From: Vitis vinifera
Taxonomy: Eukaryota > Streptophyta > Magnoliopsida > Vitales > Vitaceae
Direction of reading: 5' to 3'
DNA: 64,000 nucleotides
Assembly (NCBI RefSeq): GCF_030704535.1
Contig: NC_081822.1
Location: 11,153,001 to 11,217,000 of the forward strand
Below, in pieces: positions 1 through 12,200 of the stretch (position 1 is its first letter; the number at the start of each line of letters is the position of its first letter). Position numbers and translations under genes: made by a program. Under the pieces are notes generated by a model that searched no databases, was not told where the DNA came from, and worked only from the letters and a program-made list of their open reading frames with translations.

Positions 1-210
1 AAGAAACTTAGATGGTGCAAAGTATCCAAGAATCAAGGAACTACAACCTTTTGTTACATCTGCAACTAGTTAGAAGTATCATAGCAACTACAAGGAAAAA
101 AATGCCATTGGCCATTTTATTGAATCACAAGGATAAAAATAGAAACACATATCCAAACCAAAGATAGAGATTAAAAAGAGCTGCATCATTAGCACAGGAC
201 TTGGACTCAC
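1..210 (-). other. First coding intron of the BEL1-like gene (partial)
   Basis: Sequence downstream of the GTGAGT donor at 210-205. It has no conserved coding sequence and continues off the window. Confidence 0.75.
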
Positions 211-1200
211 CTCATCCAACATGGACAAAAGCTTGGCTTTCTTGTGCTCCAAATCCTGCCGTTCTGTGGATGAAAGCTTACAGGAGGAATTGGTAACCAA
301 CCCATTAGGGTCTGAAGAGTTCCCAATTGGTGAGGAAAGTATAGTGCGGTTATTGGATCTCTCATCATTCTCGTTGGAGCCATTTAAACCAATCCCATGG
401 AACTTATGGTGTTTGTCAAACTCCTGCTGCTTCAAAGTTTTTCGGACATTAACTACTTCGTCAAGCAATTGCTGTACTGACTTGAGGAATTTGGAGTTCA
501 AGACAGTGTTTGCAGGACCAAAAGATTCATAGAGACACTGATCAGCACCAGTTACTTTAGGGATTTCTGAGTATCGAGGATTGCACAAGGCCTCTGTTTT
601 GACAGAACTCTGATCAGTTCCTGGGAAACTAGATGGTAGGTATTCATCATTTCTAAACTCCTTAGCTTGAGAACTTTCATCACCTTCACAAGATATTGTT
701 CTCTCCGCTGAAGATGAAACATAAGAACCAAAACGTGATGAGAGACCTGGGTTCACATACTGGTACTGAAATGAAGCCAGTGGAACTGTGGATGGTATCT
801 GTGTGCTGAGGCTGAGAGATAATCGCTGAGGCAGGAAATTCTGTTCAGCATCTAGAATGCCTAGCTGTGTCCTTGGCACTATCTGAGGATTTCCGGTAAC
901 AAAATTGCCAGTTGGAGCACCTGTAGCATTTTTTAACTGTAGACCAACAGATTGCATACTGACATCACCTGTTGGTGGAATGTATACCACCTCATTTCTT
1001 ACCCCTGCAGATGGGACTTCAACATGGTTGTGATAAGATGGAGAACTCCCAATGAAGATCCCTGAGTAGGACCCAGCAGAAGATGTCTGGTTTGGATACA
1101 TCATCACATTGCCAGGAAGAAGAGGCTGTTCAGGATAAGAAGCAAGTTTTAGGTCCGGTAGATTCAAAGTTGGCAAGACTTCTCTTCGACTGTTTGACAT
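211..1200 (-). CDS. BEL1-like homeodomain protein, first coding exon (partial gene)
   Basis: This exon encodes the N-terminal 330 residues of a BELL-class TALE homeodomain transcription factor. Such factors act in the nucleus as heterodimers with KNOX proteins in meristem, leaf and fruit patterning. Seen: a SKY-type box (SKFLKSVQQLLDEVV, about residues 236-250), a serine/leucine motif LSLSLSTQ near 127-134, and the start of the BELL domain (LEHKKAKLLSMLDE) at the exon end. The start is ATG at 1200. The exon ends in phase 0 at a GTGAGT donor (210-205), where family members continue with VDRRYKQYY. The rest of BELL and the homeobox lie beyond the left edge. Family is secure; which BLH member it is cannot be decided from this part. 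Confidence 0.9.
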
Positions 1201-1230
1201 CCTTCACTTTCTGTCTCGGATCCATCCAGT

Positions 1231-2011
1231 CTAAATGTGAGAGATAATAATACAACATTATGAATGCACTTTAAAATAAAGCAATCATGTCACAACTTAG
1301 TACTGCCTAAAAATGGCGATCACCAAAGAAATCTCAACTCATCAAAAGCTTCAACCAATTCTTATTTTCATCACAAAAAAGGATCTCACATCAACAGTAA
1401 GAACTTATGAATTATAGTAATCCTTCAAAAACTCGTGTGTGATGCAGCAAAAATTGAATAATAATTGAAAACCATTTGCTCAGAAAAATACAATCAAACA
1501 CCCCATAAAACAAAACTAAGGGACACTGCATGAGAACCCACAAAGAATTCACAGGTTCTTTTAAGCAACCAAAAAAAACATAAAAAAAAAAAAAAAAACA
1601 AAGGAAAAAATCATGAAGCTTCAATTTCTGCCTATCAGCATCAACATGTATTTAGTCCAGTAAAACTAAGGTAGAAAATAACCAAGCTTGAAGTTCATAA
1701 CAGGCACACTAGAATCAGAACCCATAAAACACAAAACGCGAGGGAAACTTGAAACAGCAATTAGAACAAAGAAAAAGAGTAACAAAAACCCATTAATGAG
1801 AAGTAAAGGATGACCTGCAAAATCTCAAAAGAAAAACAAACTACCGAGGCACGCAATTACTTCTTGCATTAAAACCCACATCAGAAACACTGTCAAGTAT
1901 CAATATTTAAGAGGATTACAAAATATAATCAAACCTAAGATCAAAAATGAAAAAGGAAAAAAAAGAAAAAAAATCCCTCTAAACGAAAAGAGTAAGAAAG
2001 AAATGGAATAC
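1231..2011 (-). other. Probable 5'-UTR intron of the BEL1-like gene
   Basis: Upstream of the ATG, an acceptor (CACATTTAG, AG at 1232-1231) pairs with a donor GTATTC at 2011-2006. The stretch between is AT-rich with poly-A/T runs and no conserved ORF. A leader intron just before the ATG is common in BEL1-like genes. The splice sites are inferred, not proven. Confidence 0.5.
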
Positions 2012-2340
2012 CTGAAACCCCAGAAGTTTGCGCCTCTAAAGTGGAGCAGAGGAGATCAAGAGCGAGTGAAGCCCCAAAACGGAGACAAAACCAATCCCAA
2101 GAGATCTCAAAACAAGACCTCCTTATCGTTGAACAATGACACCAACAAAAATATAATAAAAAAACAATTATTAAATACTACATTGATACCAATTGGAGGT
2201 TACAAAACTAATAAAATGGGTGTAAATTATTCCACCTTTCTCACGTGGGACGAACTGCAGACCCGCCCCAAAATTCCATGAAAACTAAAGTCGCTGTGAA
2301 CAGAACGGCGTGGTGGTTGGTGTTGGTGTTTGTTTCAGAG
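2012..2340 (-). other. Non-coding leader exon and proximal promoter of the BEL1-like gene
   Basis: Less AT-rich than its surroundings, with an AAACCCTAA telo-box-like motif near 2345-2355, as often seen near plant transcription starts. The small open frame here on the plus strand has no recognisable product. The transcription start is not determined. Confidence 0.4.
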
Positions 2341-2399
2341 CTTCAAACCCTAACCACCAGTTGGTAGACCTAAAACCCCCCCCTTAAGACCTCCATTAA

Positions 2400-3356
2400 A
2401 AACATCAATTTTAAATTCACAAGTAATAAAATCATACTTTACAATTCATATACCAAAATCTTTTACTTGTCCTACGCTTTTTGCTTTTGTCTAGATAAGC
2501 CTTCTACCTTTAAATTACTCAGCTTTCCTCATTTCTTAATAGGACAGTATTAGATAAAGAGATCATTCGAATGCTACAACTTACAAGTTACAACTTACAA
2601 CTCCTTAGCCCACAAGGTAACTACTTCCATTTGTATCAAATACCTGTGTCTTTTTCCTCATTTCGCTTTTCACAGTTGTGTGCTACAATGGGGACAGAAC
2701 CAATTCCAGCTAAAGATGTTTAAATGATTTGTTTGTGGGACATGTGGCAAGGGGCCATGGCAGCTCGACGAACAAGGAGCGAAGCAATGAAGACAAACTA
2801 ACAAATACTGTTGGCCCGGCTGCAAAACAAGGTTCGGTCTTTAAAATATATTGTAGAGCATTTGGTACTGCCAAATAAGCAGCACCCATGATTAAAAAGG
2901 GAGAGAATACGAAGTTGAAGTTGGGAGTATCGTAAGCATCTCGGATTTTCTAGAAGCTGCACCATTTTTAAATGGGTGGCAGTTGTAATTAAATTAAAGA
3001 ATAAGAGAAAGTTGTTGGAAGCAATCTTTAGGTTAGGCAATCACCATATTAAACAAGTAGAAGAAGATACAAATTAACCAACCTCCTACCAATGGAGGGG
3101 CCCCTTAAAAGATAGATTTAATGATTGGGCTAATGACGAGGTTCCATCTTCGATTTCTTAGTTCCACAGCTTTAACGCCATGCCACCGCATCCGTTATTA
3201 GGCTCTGTTGCCATTAGGATATAAAGGCAGAAAAATGAGAGGGAAAGAAATGGCGCTAGCGCGAAACTGGAAATCATGACTGGGCTGCCAGTGGAAACGA
3301 ATAAACGACCAACTACTTTCTCGTTACACTGGCTTAGTTCTGAGTCACTTTGACAT
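2400..3356. other. Intergenic, nothing recognised
   Basis: Between the BEL1-like promoter and the tandem duplication. I see no conserved frame, RNA gene or clear transposon terminus. Confidence 0.5.
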
Positions 3357-4930
3357 GTTTGGAATCCGTTTTCTAACTACAAAAAAAAAAAATTTGGAAT
3401 TTTTTAGATTTTTTTTATAATAATATATTTGAAAATATAAAGAATATTTTTTTTTTTATATTGTACATACACATTATCTTTATGGAAATAAATAGAAAAA
3501 ATTATTTTATGCAGTTGAATTCCCCAAATGAAATTTAATTCTTGAAAATAATCAAAATTTATTATTGAAAACTAACTTCTAAGGGAAAAAAAAAAAAAAA
3601 AAAAAACGTTGGCCAAACATACCCTCTAACTGTCTAGCACGTGTCTGAGTAATATTGGCTTGATCAACGAGAAGAAAGGTGCATTTTAACCTCCACCTTT
3701 GTGAATGCTGATCAGGGAATTGATCCTTCCCGCACATGTTTCAAAGTATCCAACTCCCAAACATAAATTAGGAATGAAATTTTTTTATAAAAGGACTTGA
3801 ATTCAACACATTTTCCTAGATTGAATATAATCAACTTTAAGTTAATTTTATGTCTGCATAATTCATTCAATGAAAGTAGTTTTTTTTAATCAATCTATAT
3901 AACATGACTTTGACTCATTTAATAATCCTATTAATTAATTTAATTATAATTTTAAATTATCTAATTTATATTTAACTAATTTTAAATTTATTTTTAAATA
4001 AAAATATTAATTAAATTAAAAAATATTTGATTGAGAGATTAATATAGACTTATATGAAACCTAACCCAATTGGATTATTAAATAGGACTATCCGACTATT
4101 AAATGGATTCTTTTTACCAATTTAATGATCAAGTAGTATTTTGGTTTATATTTCAGGTTTTGATTGACTTAGTAGAATATATCTATATTTGGAATATGTT
4201 TTCTAACTTAAAAAATAAATAAATAAATAAATTGAAAATTTTTAGAATATTTTAAATTTTTTAAGGTTGTATATGGAAATAAATAGAAAAAAATTATTTT
4301 ATACATTTGAATTCCCCAAATGAAATTTAATTCTTGAAAATAATTAAAATTTATTATTTAAAACTAACTTTTAAGGGGAAAAAACGTTGGCCAAACATAC
4401 CCTCTAATTGTCTAGCACGTGTCCAAGCAATATTGGCTTGATCAACGAGAAGAAAGGTGCATTTTAACCTCCACCTTTGTGAAAGCCAATCAGGGAATTA
4501 TCCAACTCCCAAACATAGGTTTAGGAATGAAAAATTTTGATAACAGGACTTAAATTCAACACATTTTTATAGGTTTTGATAGAATATAATCAACTTTAAG
4601 TTAACTTTATGTCGCTCTGCAATGAAAGTAGTTTTTTTTAATCAATCTACATAACATGACTTTGACTCATTTAATAATCCTATCAATTAATTTAATTATA
4701 ATTTTAAATTATTTAATCTATATTTAACCAATTTTTAATTTGTTTTTAAATAAAATATTAATTGAATTATAAAAATATTTGATTGAGACATTAATATAAA
4801 CTTTTATAAAACCTAACCCAATTGGATTATTAAATAGGACTTACCTGGCTATTAAATGGATTCCTTTTTACCAATTTAATGATCAAATAGTATTTTGGTT
4901 TATACTTATGTAATAGAATATATCTAAGTT
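3357..4930. repeat. Diverged tandem duplication of about 0.75-0.83 kb
   Basis: Copy 1 runs from about 3357 to 4188 and copy 2 from about 4189 to 4930. Both have the same order of blocks: TTTTCTAACT start, a CGTTGGCCAAACATAC block (3607 and 4385), GATCAACGAGAAGAAAGG, CATGACTTTGACTCATTT, and ATTTAATGATCAA near the end. Copies differ by scattered substitutions and indels. No coding content. Confidence 0.85.
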
Positions 4931-5100
4931 TTGACATAACCACCAATACGAATTTTTCACCCTTATATAAATCTCACAAAAAAGAAAGCTACAAATAATT
5001 CAATAAAGACATTTATTTTGTAAATAATTTATTAATGTTTCACAATTCGCCCCAATTATGATAATCACATTTTTTCAGGTCATGAGTTCTTGATTTACCT

Positions 5101-5212
5101 GACGGTAACACCTTTCCGCGGGCTTTGATACTAGTGATTAACTGAACATAGTTTTGATTCATTATATGTTCCAACGCACCTGGTCCGAGACAATTATATC
5201 AGATCATTCGTC
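5101..5212 (-). repeat. Possible LTR-retrotransposon leader remnant
   Basis: On the minus strand the stretch near 5118-5136 reads TAGTATCAAAGCCC, close to the TGGTATCAGAGCC primer-binding site complementary to initiator tRNA-Met. It is followed by leader-like sequence. No linked ORF or paired LTR was seen, so this is a weak call. Confidence 0.35.
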
Positions 5213-7690
5213 ATGAACCACAACAGTCTCATAGAACTTTGCAACAAGATTTGGCACAAAGTCCACTTGAAGCCTTTTCACCCTCCAACTGGATATCCCA
5301 TCAAGCATGCTTGCACTGCGATAACTAAAAAGAAGGAAACATCCTTTATGCTATCAGCTGATTGTATAGAATGCATGCAGCCACCCCCACCATCCATCAC
5401 CGCCTCCACCTCCAACGCCTGTCAGGTGATTTTTATAGTTGTCATGTGAGACGCTGTCACCCACCATCAGGATGGAAAATAAGATCAGAAGCAATGTGTC
5501 TGCAGCAAGAACAAATTTGACCACAAGGGCATTGGCAAATGGCAAGTGACGATGGCTGGATTGCAGAAAGTGTGAATACAGCAAATTTCACAAGCAAAAT
5601 AAAGGATATTGATGCTTCTGACATTTACTGAGGAATGAAAGATAGGATCAGGGATAGGAGAAACCAGTTGAGAATAGCAGTTGCAAAGAGGATTAACTCA
5701 CAGGTAACAGTCTTGACAGAAGACAGAAAACAAAAACAAATTCAAGTTTGTCGAGTTCTTAGTTATTTTTTTAATCCAATTCGTACAGATTTTATGATAT
5801 CTTTGTATTCTTTTTACCCCTAGGGACACACTATAATTATCCCATATTCCAGGAACAAATTTTCAAATCCAGGAATAATTTCACATTCCACCAATCAAAG
5901 AGGCCCTGCTGGTTGCAGTTACGAGTGGAGTATGTTTTTGAATCACAAGCTTTTGACACAAATCTATTGGACTCAAGCTATAAACAACGTATAGGTTTGC
6001 AACTCTTGCCTCAGCCTTAGATAAGCAAAAAAAACACTCATGAGTGATACAAAAGGAGGGGTTAGAGACTCAAGTAGCAATGTGATGGTGAGTCTCATCT
6101 AAATGACCTTGAAAAGTGAGTGCTTCTTAGGTTTTGGTTTCTTATTCTTAGGTTTTTTTTTTTTTTTTTTTTGGTCTTTTATTGTTTCTGTTTGTTGGGA
6201 CGCGTAAATCTTGGCTGGAAATTCCATAAAATCAAGGGTAACATATGATCCTCTGTCTAAAGTGACTGATAGCAAGGATGATGATAACATCACACTCTAA
6301 TTGTAGGCCATTATCCCCTCACAGGAATATTTAGCAATATATCAGAAACTTAAATACTCCATATATTTTCCATATGAAAGGTTCCAGGCTATAATGTCTC
6401 ATGGTTAAATCTTTCATACTCATGGATTATATTCATTCCCTTACTTCTCTTAACCCATGCTTTTGTCCACCTACTGCAATCCCTATAACTTGTGTGGAAG
6501 TCCCATTCTAACAATTACTCAAGAACATCTAAAAATTGAGGGTAACATATGTTCAATTGCCTGAGGTGGCAAATAGCAAGGGAGATGAATGATGATAACA
6601 TCAAAATCCCATGGTAGGTCATTGTGCCCCACAAAGGAAAGTGTCATAGGATCATTAGTGATGTATCTCACACTTACGTCGTCCCCATATATTTACTCCA
6701 AATAAATGTCTGACCAATTTATGTTTAGTGTATCATCTCTTAATTACCATTTTAGCCTTGGCACATATGGAGTTGAATACGACAATCAAAGCACAAAGGT
6801 GGCCTCTCAAAGTTCTAAAGAAGCATCTAGCAAATCCAAGTTTGGAGAGAGCTTTTCTCTCTAAAATCTAGATTGAGAAAAGGAACGTTAGGGTTTGAAG
6901 AGAGCAAAATAGAAATCAAACATGGTGCTTCCAATGGTGATAACAAGTGTTTTCATAAGAAAATCGCATGGCCTTTTGTGTATGTGTGGTCATTTTTTCT
7001 TTCCTTTTTTTTTTTTTCTTTTTTCTCTATTGGAGGAAAAAAGTAGAAAAGAGATTGTCACAAATGGTTTCTTATCTCTTTCTTGAGAAAGGTTTGAGTA
7101 TAAAGGGGGTTTTGTCTTTGAATTTAGTTTGTTTTTTATGAGGTCTTTGTCTTCAATATAGCTATTGTTGGTACCTTTTCTGGGCAGAGAATCACTTTTA
7201 CAGTAGACTCAAATTCCTTAACTAACTTTTTTCTTTTTCTTTCCTTTATGCAATTTTGGCTATGAAGTATACTCTTACTTTGATAAGGTTTTGTATTTTG
7301 AGTGAAGGACCCCTCATTATTCTCTTTCTTTTATCAATAAAAATTTATCTTTGTTTCTGATCAAAACAATATGGGCATTATTTTCTTGGAGATAGAATGA
7401 AAAAAACACCTAGAGTGATGTTCAACCCTTGGTCACCTGGATTGGTGGAAGCTTAGATCTTAGGAGAAAAGGCTTGTGAGAATGGAATGTTATTGTAAAG
7501 TCATGTTCCCGACATGCTTCTTTTCTATGGGTTCTAGTACTCAGTAAAAAGGATGGTATTGTAAAGTATTTCAAATCTCTATTTGATAATGAATATCATA
7601 TAAAATATTTAATATCATCATATTTTTCTGATAAAATTACGGTCTTGTAGAATAAGAACTTCATAAATATTTTAGGTCATAAATAGGAAA
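5213..7690. other. Intergenic, nothing recognised
   Basis: Contains short open frames on both strands (for example around 5213-5449 and 5354-5584) without recognisable domains, and several poly-T/poly-A runs. A stretch near 7290-7360 ending in TTATCAATAAAA could be an old LINE tail, but no target duplication was found. Confidence 0.4.
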
Positions 7691-7699
7691 AAGTTATAG

Positions 7700-8010
7700 C
7701 ATTGAGATAAACTTGTAAAAACTATGCATGACAAGTAGAGATGTGGGGAAGAGTGGGAGGCACTCAACGAAACAAAGTTTGCAACGATCCAAGGTTTAAA
7801 TACTAGGAGCAAGGGATTTTTCAAGGCTTAAGACCTGTAACCATTTTTCCTCTTCTAACTACAATTTCTCCGTGTAATTGATCAAATCACGTTAAAATCT
7901 TGTGTACTTCGTGTGTAAATTTATTTTTATTTTTATGTTATTACACTAACATGTAAAATTGAAGCTTCCATAGATATAACAAGTGGTATCAAAACCAAAG
8001 TTGAAGATTT
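7700..8010 (+). repeat. Copia-type LTR end and primer-binding-site remnant
   Basis: AAGTGGTATCAAAACCAAAG at about 7979-7998 matches the initiator-tRNA-Met primer-binding site used by most plant LTR retrotransposons. It follows sequence resembling an LTR 3' part (GTGTACTTCGTGTGTAAAT near 7900). No gag-pol follows, so it is a relic. Confidence 0.55.
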
Positions 8011-8266
8011 CTAAAAGAGATTACACCCTCTTACTTTCCTAAGAATTCCAATAGATAGAAAGTTGACTATCTAATTGATAAATAAAAATAATTACAAGTA
8101 TATAATATTTACAATTTGATTGAGGAATAAATAATAATAAAAAATTAAATTTAGAACAAAACAAGTATCATTTTTATATAAATTGAATAAGCATTAAAAG
8201 GAAAAAAAAAAGATAAAATTGTTTCACTTAGTTTCAAATTTTCTGCTTAAAACTTAATGCAAGAGG

Positions 8267-8339
8267 GTTACTTTTATATTGTTTTTTTTTTTTTGATAGA
8301 TAAAGAGAAATATATAAAACGAGTTACTTTTATATTGTT
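8267..8339 (-). mobile_element. Extremely 5'-truncated LINE insertion with 17-bp target duplication
   Basis: GTTACTTTTATATTGTT occurs at 8267-8283 and again at 8323-8339. Between them lie only about 39 bp: a T-run (the poly-A tail read on plus) and GATAGATAAAG, the 3' end of the same LINE family seen at 9435-9574. Oriented minus. Confidence 0.8.
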
Positions 8340-8496
8340 ATTTAAAGAAAATGAAATTAACAAACTTTTTTTCGTTTCATGATTATTAATAAGAAACTAA
8401 GGTTTTGTTTGGCTAAACAAAAAATAGTAGTAAATCCTACCTAAAATGTATGAACTTTTAGAGACTTATCTTTAAAAGATAATAATTTTTAAAAAC

Positions 8497-8757
8497 TGTT
8501 TAAAAAAAAAATTAAGGTATCATGTCTTCACGCTCAAATCGCACATATATTATCTTGAATTTTGGATATTCTCCTCAGGAATTCCGTAAATCTTCAACTT
8601 CAGCCCTAATGCACTGTTTAAAAAAAAAATTAAGGTATCATGAATTCTAAATCTCATGTACCATCTTCATGCTGAAATTGCACATATATTATCTTCAATT
8701 TTGGATATTCTTCATGGGAATTCTAGAAATCTTCAATTTGGGCTCTAATGCAAAACT
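8497..8757. repeat. Tandem duplication, unit about 115-140 bp
   Basis: Both copies begin ACTGTTTAAAAAAAAAATTA (about 8497 and 8612), share the block CACATATATTATCTT.AATTTTGGATATTCT, and end near CTAATGCA. The second copy carries an extra ~27 bp near its start. Confidence 0.75.
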
Positions 8758-9232
8758 TATTGTGTCAATGGAAGCTTCATACCTAAAGAGCACAATAGGA
8801 AATGGCCATTGCCATTGTTGCAAAGAGCCAGCTTATAAACCCTTTCACCTACCTTCCATACCTAAAGAGCTTCCCTGCCTACTTTAGGTAACATTCTTCC
8901 ACCCCTTCAACTAGAGGCACAAGATTCTTCTCACCAAACCTAATCCAATTCGAGAAACCTCGCCCCCTCTTCAGAACCTTGCCTACCACCCTTATTTTGA
9001 AGGATTTTGACTCTAACTCCAAACCAACCCCATCCTCCTTCCATCAACTAAGAAACACCTATTTTGCTTGAGCATGTTAAGACATTAGTTCTAGAAGTGT
9101 TGCTTGTCAATGAAGGAAGTACTAATCATGGTTAAAAAAGAACTAAAGAGAGAGAGAGAGAGAAAAAAAGAAACAGAAAAAAAAAAACAGTGAAGCAAAA
9201 ACCACAAAATATCACTCACAGTATGATTTGCG

Positions 9233-12200
9233 TTAATTTGAATCATCCTCTGCCTCAAGTTGCTTTCCAAATTTCCTCAATGCAAGCGAATATATTGTTT
9301 TTCTTCTCATCGATGTTCCTTCAGCCACTAGTTTAACTGCCTAAAAATGTACATCCAAATTATCACGTTAAATGATAATCTTTTATGTTTATTCCTATAA
9401 GATGGGAATTAATAATCAGCAACACAATAATTTAGTAAAATCAATACAAAGTTTTTTTTTTTTTTTGATAAGTAAAGGATATGCATTAAAAAGGCAAAAC
9501 GCCGCAAAGCATACAGGAAGTATACAAGGCAGCTAAGGCCTCAAAAAACAAAGACGTAAAATCAATACAAAGTTGCAACAAGCTGAGTACTAGAGGATAT
9601 CCAAACTAAACTATGATTTGTCTATATCAAATCATTAAATTTTCACTATTTTATAGCAATTATGTCTTATTTTTCCATTCATTCATGAATGAAAACAGTG
9701 TTGCACAAACTTAGAATGCATATAGACTACCGATAATGCCATGGTTTTAAACAAAAGAGCTATATGCAATTGAATGAGATATCAAAACTTTCAACTATTG
9801 TACCAAGAATTCCTTAACTATTTTTTTTGGTAGAAAAAAACTTGTAAATAAGGAAATCCCAAACTCATCTAGCTTAATAGCCTGGTTTCAATTTAAAAGA
9901 GTTTTGAGCAGTTATAATTTAAATAAGGAAAGCTTGAACTCATCTAGCCTACTGAGAATGGTCCGATATTTCAATTTAAAATAGCTTTATGTAGTTGGAT
10001 TGAATAGAAAAACTTTAAAATCTGGTACCCACAATTATTTTATATATATACATGTGTATGCATAAACTAAAATTTAGTAGAAAAAGAACTCCATAAATCA
10101 GAAAAAATCTGAACAAGAATTCCTAGGTTTCAAATTAAAAGAGGTTTTATGCCATTGGACATTGTTTAACATATATATTTTGCAAAATACATGTACAAAC
10201 TAAAAAGAAAAAACTACCAAGTATGAAAAGTCAATTACCATAGAAAGACTATGCCCTTTGGAGATCAAATCTCCCAATTTGTTTTCGAGTTGAAACTCTG
10301 ATGGATTTTCAACCACACAACTTTCCTTTCCTTCAATCAAGAGTGTAATTTCTCCCTTAGGATGGTGATTTGAAAATGCTTCTTTTGCTTTCCCCAGTGT
10401 ACCGCGCCAAAACTAAAGGGACATCATCATCTTATATTAGTAAATCAAGGATCACATGAGAACAATCTAATAGATTAATTGATATCATAAGCACTATTAG
10501 TGAAAAGAATTACTTTTGTTCAAAAGAATATATATGCACCAATAAAAGTAGAGCCTTCTTTTGCTCCAAAGGAGGCTTTAATATCATTACGGTTTTATAA
10601 CATTCAAAAGACACGGTTATCAACCAAACGAACTTATCAACTAAATGAACCCATTCCAAGTTAGCAAGAATTGACCTTTTATGGGTAATGGGCCTGGTTA
10701 CTTCTTATTTGACAAACTTGCTACATATCAAATATAGTAATCTTTCCACAATGGTAAAGTTTTATGCAATTTATTCAGTTTTTTGTTTTCCCCCCTTCTA
10801 TTTTCTATGTATGTTTTTAAATGCTAAAACTCTTTCATATATGAGTTTCTCTACTTCAACCTTGTGGATCCCCCTATCATCCAAAAAATTAAGCGGGCAA
10901 TGAGAAAAAACCTTTAAAAACAAATGGGGAAGTGCCAATATACCTGACACACAATAATTTTATCATAAAGGAACTGATGCTTAATGAAAAACTCTTGGAC
11001 AACGTTTCAGAGTTCTAAAGTTTTGTTGATATCGAAACTAAAAAGATTTTAGTTGTTGACTAAGACTTTTTGAAAATTACTAGATCAAATGATTTTAAGA
11101 TTGTTCATAACAGAGCAAGAACATTCTACTGACCAAGTTCAGCTCCATGAGGTCTTTCCCCAACTTTGATGACTCCATGAAATGTAGACAGTTTAAGCCT
11201 TAGACAGACATTTTGGAGTTCTAAGTACTGATTGGAAAATTAAAAGATCTTATTAGTTGACTAAATTTTTCAGTAAAAAACATTTCTTTTACTTTCCTCA
11301 TATAACACATTAAAAAAAAATAAGGCATCATTTATATTAGTTGATAAAAATATCACATCAGAACAATTCAACACATAGAAATGATATCAGAAGCATTGTC
11401 AATAATTCTAAAGTAAATAATGCTTGTCAGAACATGATTTGGCATCTTTAAAGACCATTAAAAGTAACAAGCCCCTGAGTATATTCTAAATAAGGTTGTG
11501 CAACTAAGTACTCAGGCATGCATAAGCATGACTCTATAAGTAAACGTTATTGGTTACAAAGTAAACATAGATTTACCTCTTCATGTATTTTTGTCATTTC
11601 GCGGGCTATGACACATCGTCTGCAATGCATTCAAATAAACTGTTACAATCCATTAGTGGAATTGTATCTTGTATAGCAAAAGAAAATAAAAGGAAGAGAC
11701 ATGATAGCATCTCCATAACTACACTTTCCAAAACACTATAAATTACCAGAAGCCAAATGTAGTAATATCCTATCACAAGAATGTAATCGAAGAACCTTTA
11801 GGTGCAAGGCTCAGACCAATCTCTCAAGATTCCTTTATTTGTAAACTATACTTGTGGTATTGAGGGTCTCTTCAAGATGATGTTCAAGCTTATTTTCCGT
11901 CCTTAATAGACTTCATTCAATGGTTGTGTTGTAACTAATTAGAATGTGGTTGTTATTATTGATTTTTTCTTTTTGCTTTTAAGTGTATACTTCGTGTGTA
12001 CTAGATGTGTGCCCCTTTTTTGATTGGCGCTTTTAATATATTCTTTTTTACCTATAAAAATAAATGTAATATCCCATCTTTGTAAACTTTTAAAACCTAG
12101 AATATGCACCATGGTCATTAATATGTTTGCTTATGGTAATTGTGGCCTCTCGGGGGAATCAATGACAATTTATTATGAATCAAACTAAAGGCATTTCATT

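Noticed and set aside
5213..5823. Small frames (78, 76 and 62 codons) as a small gene
   Set aside because: No recognisable domain, no consistent splice linkage, and frames overlap on both strands in low-complexity (CCACC/GGTGG) sequence.
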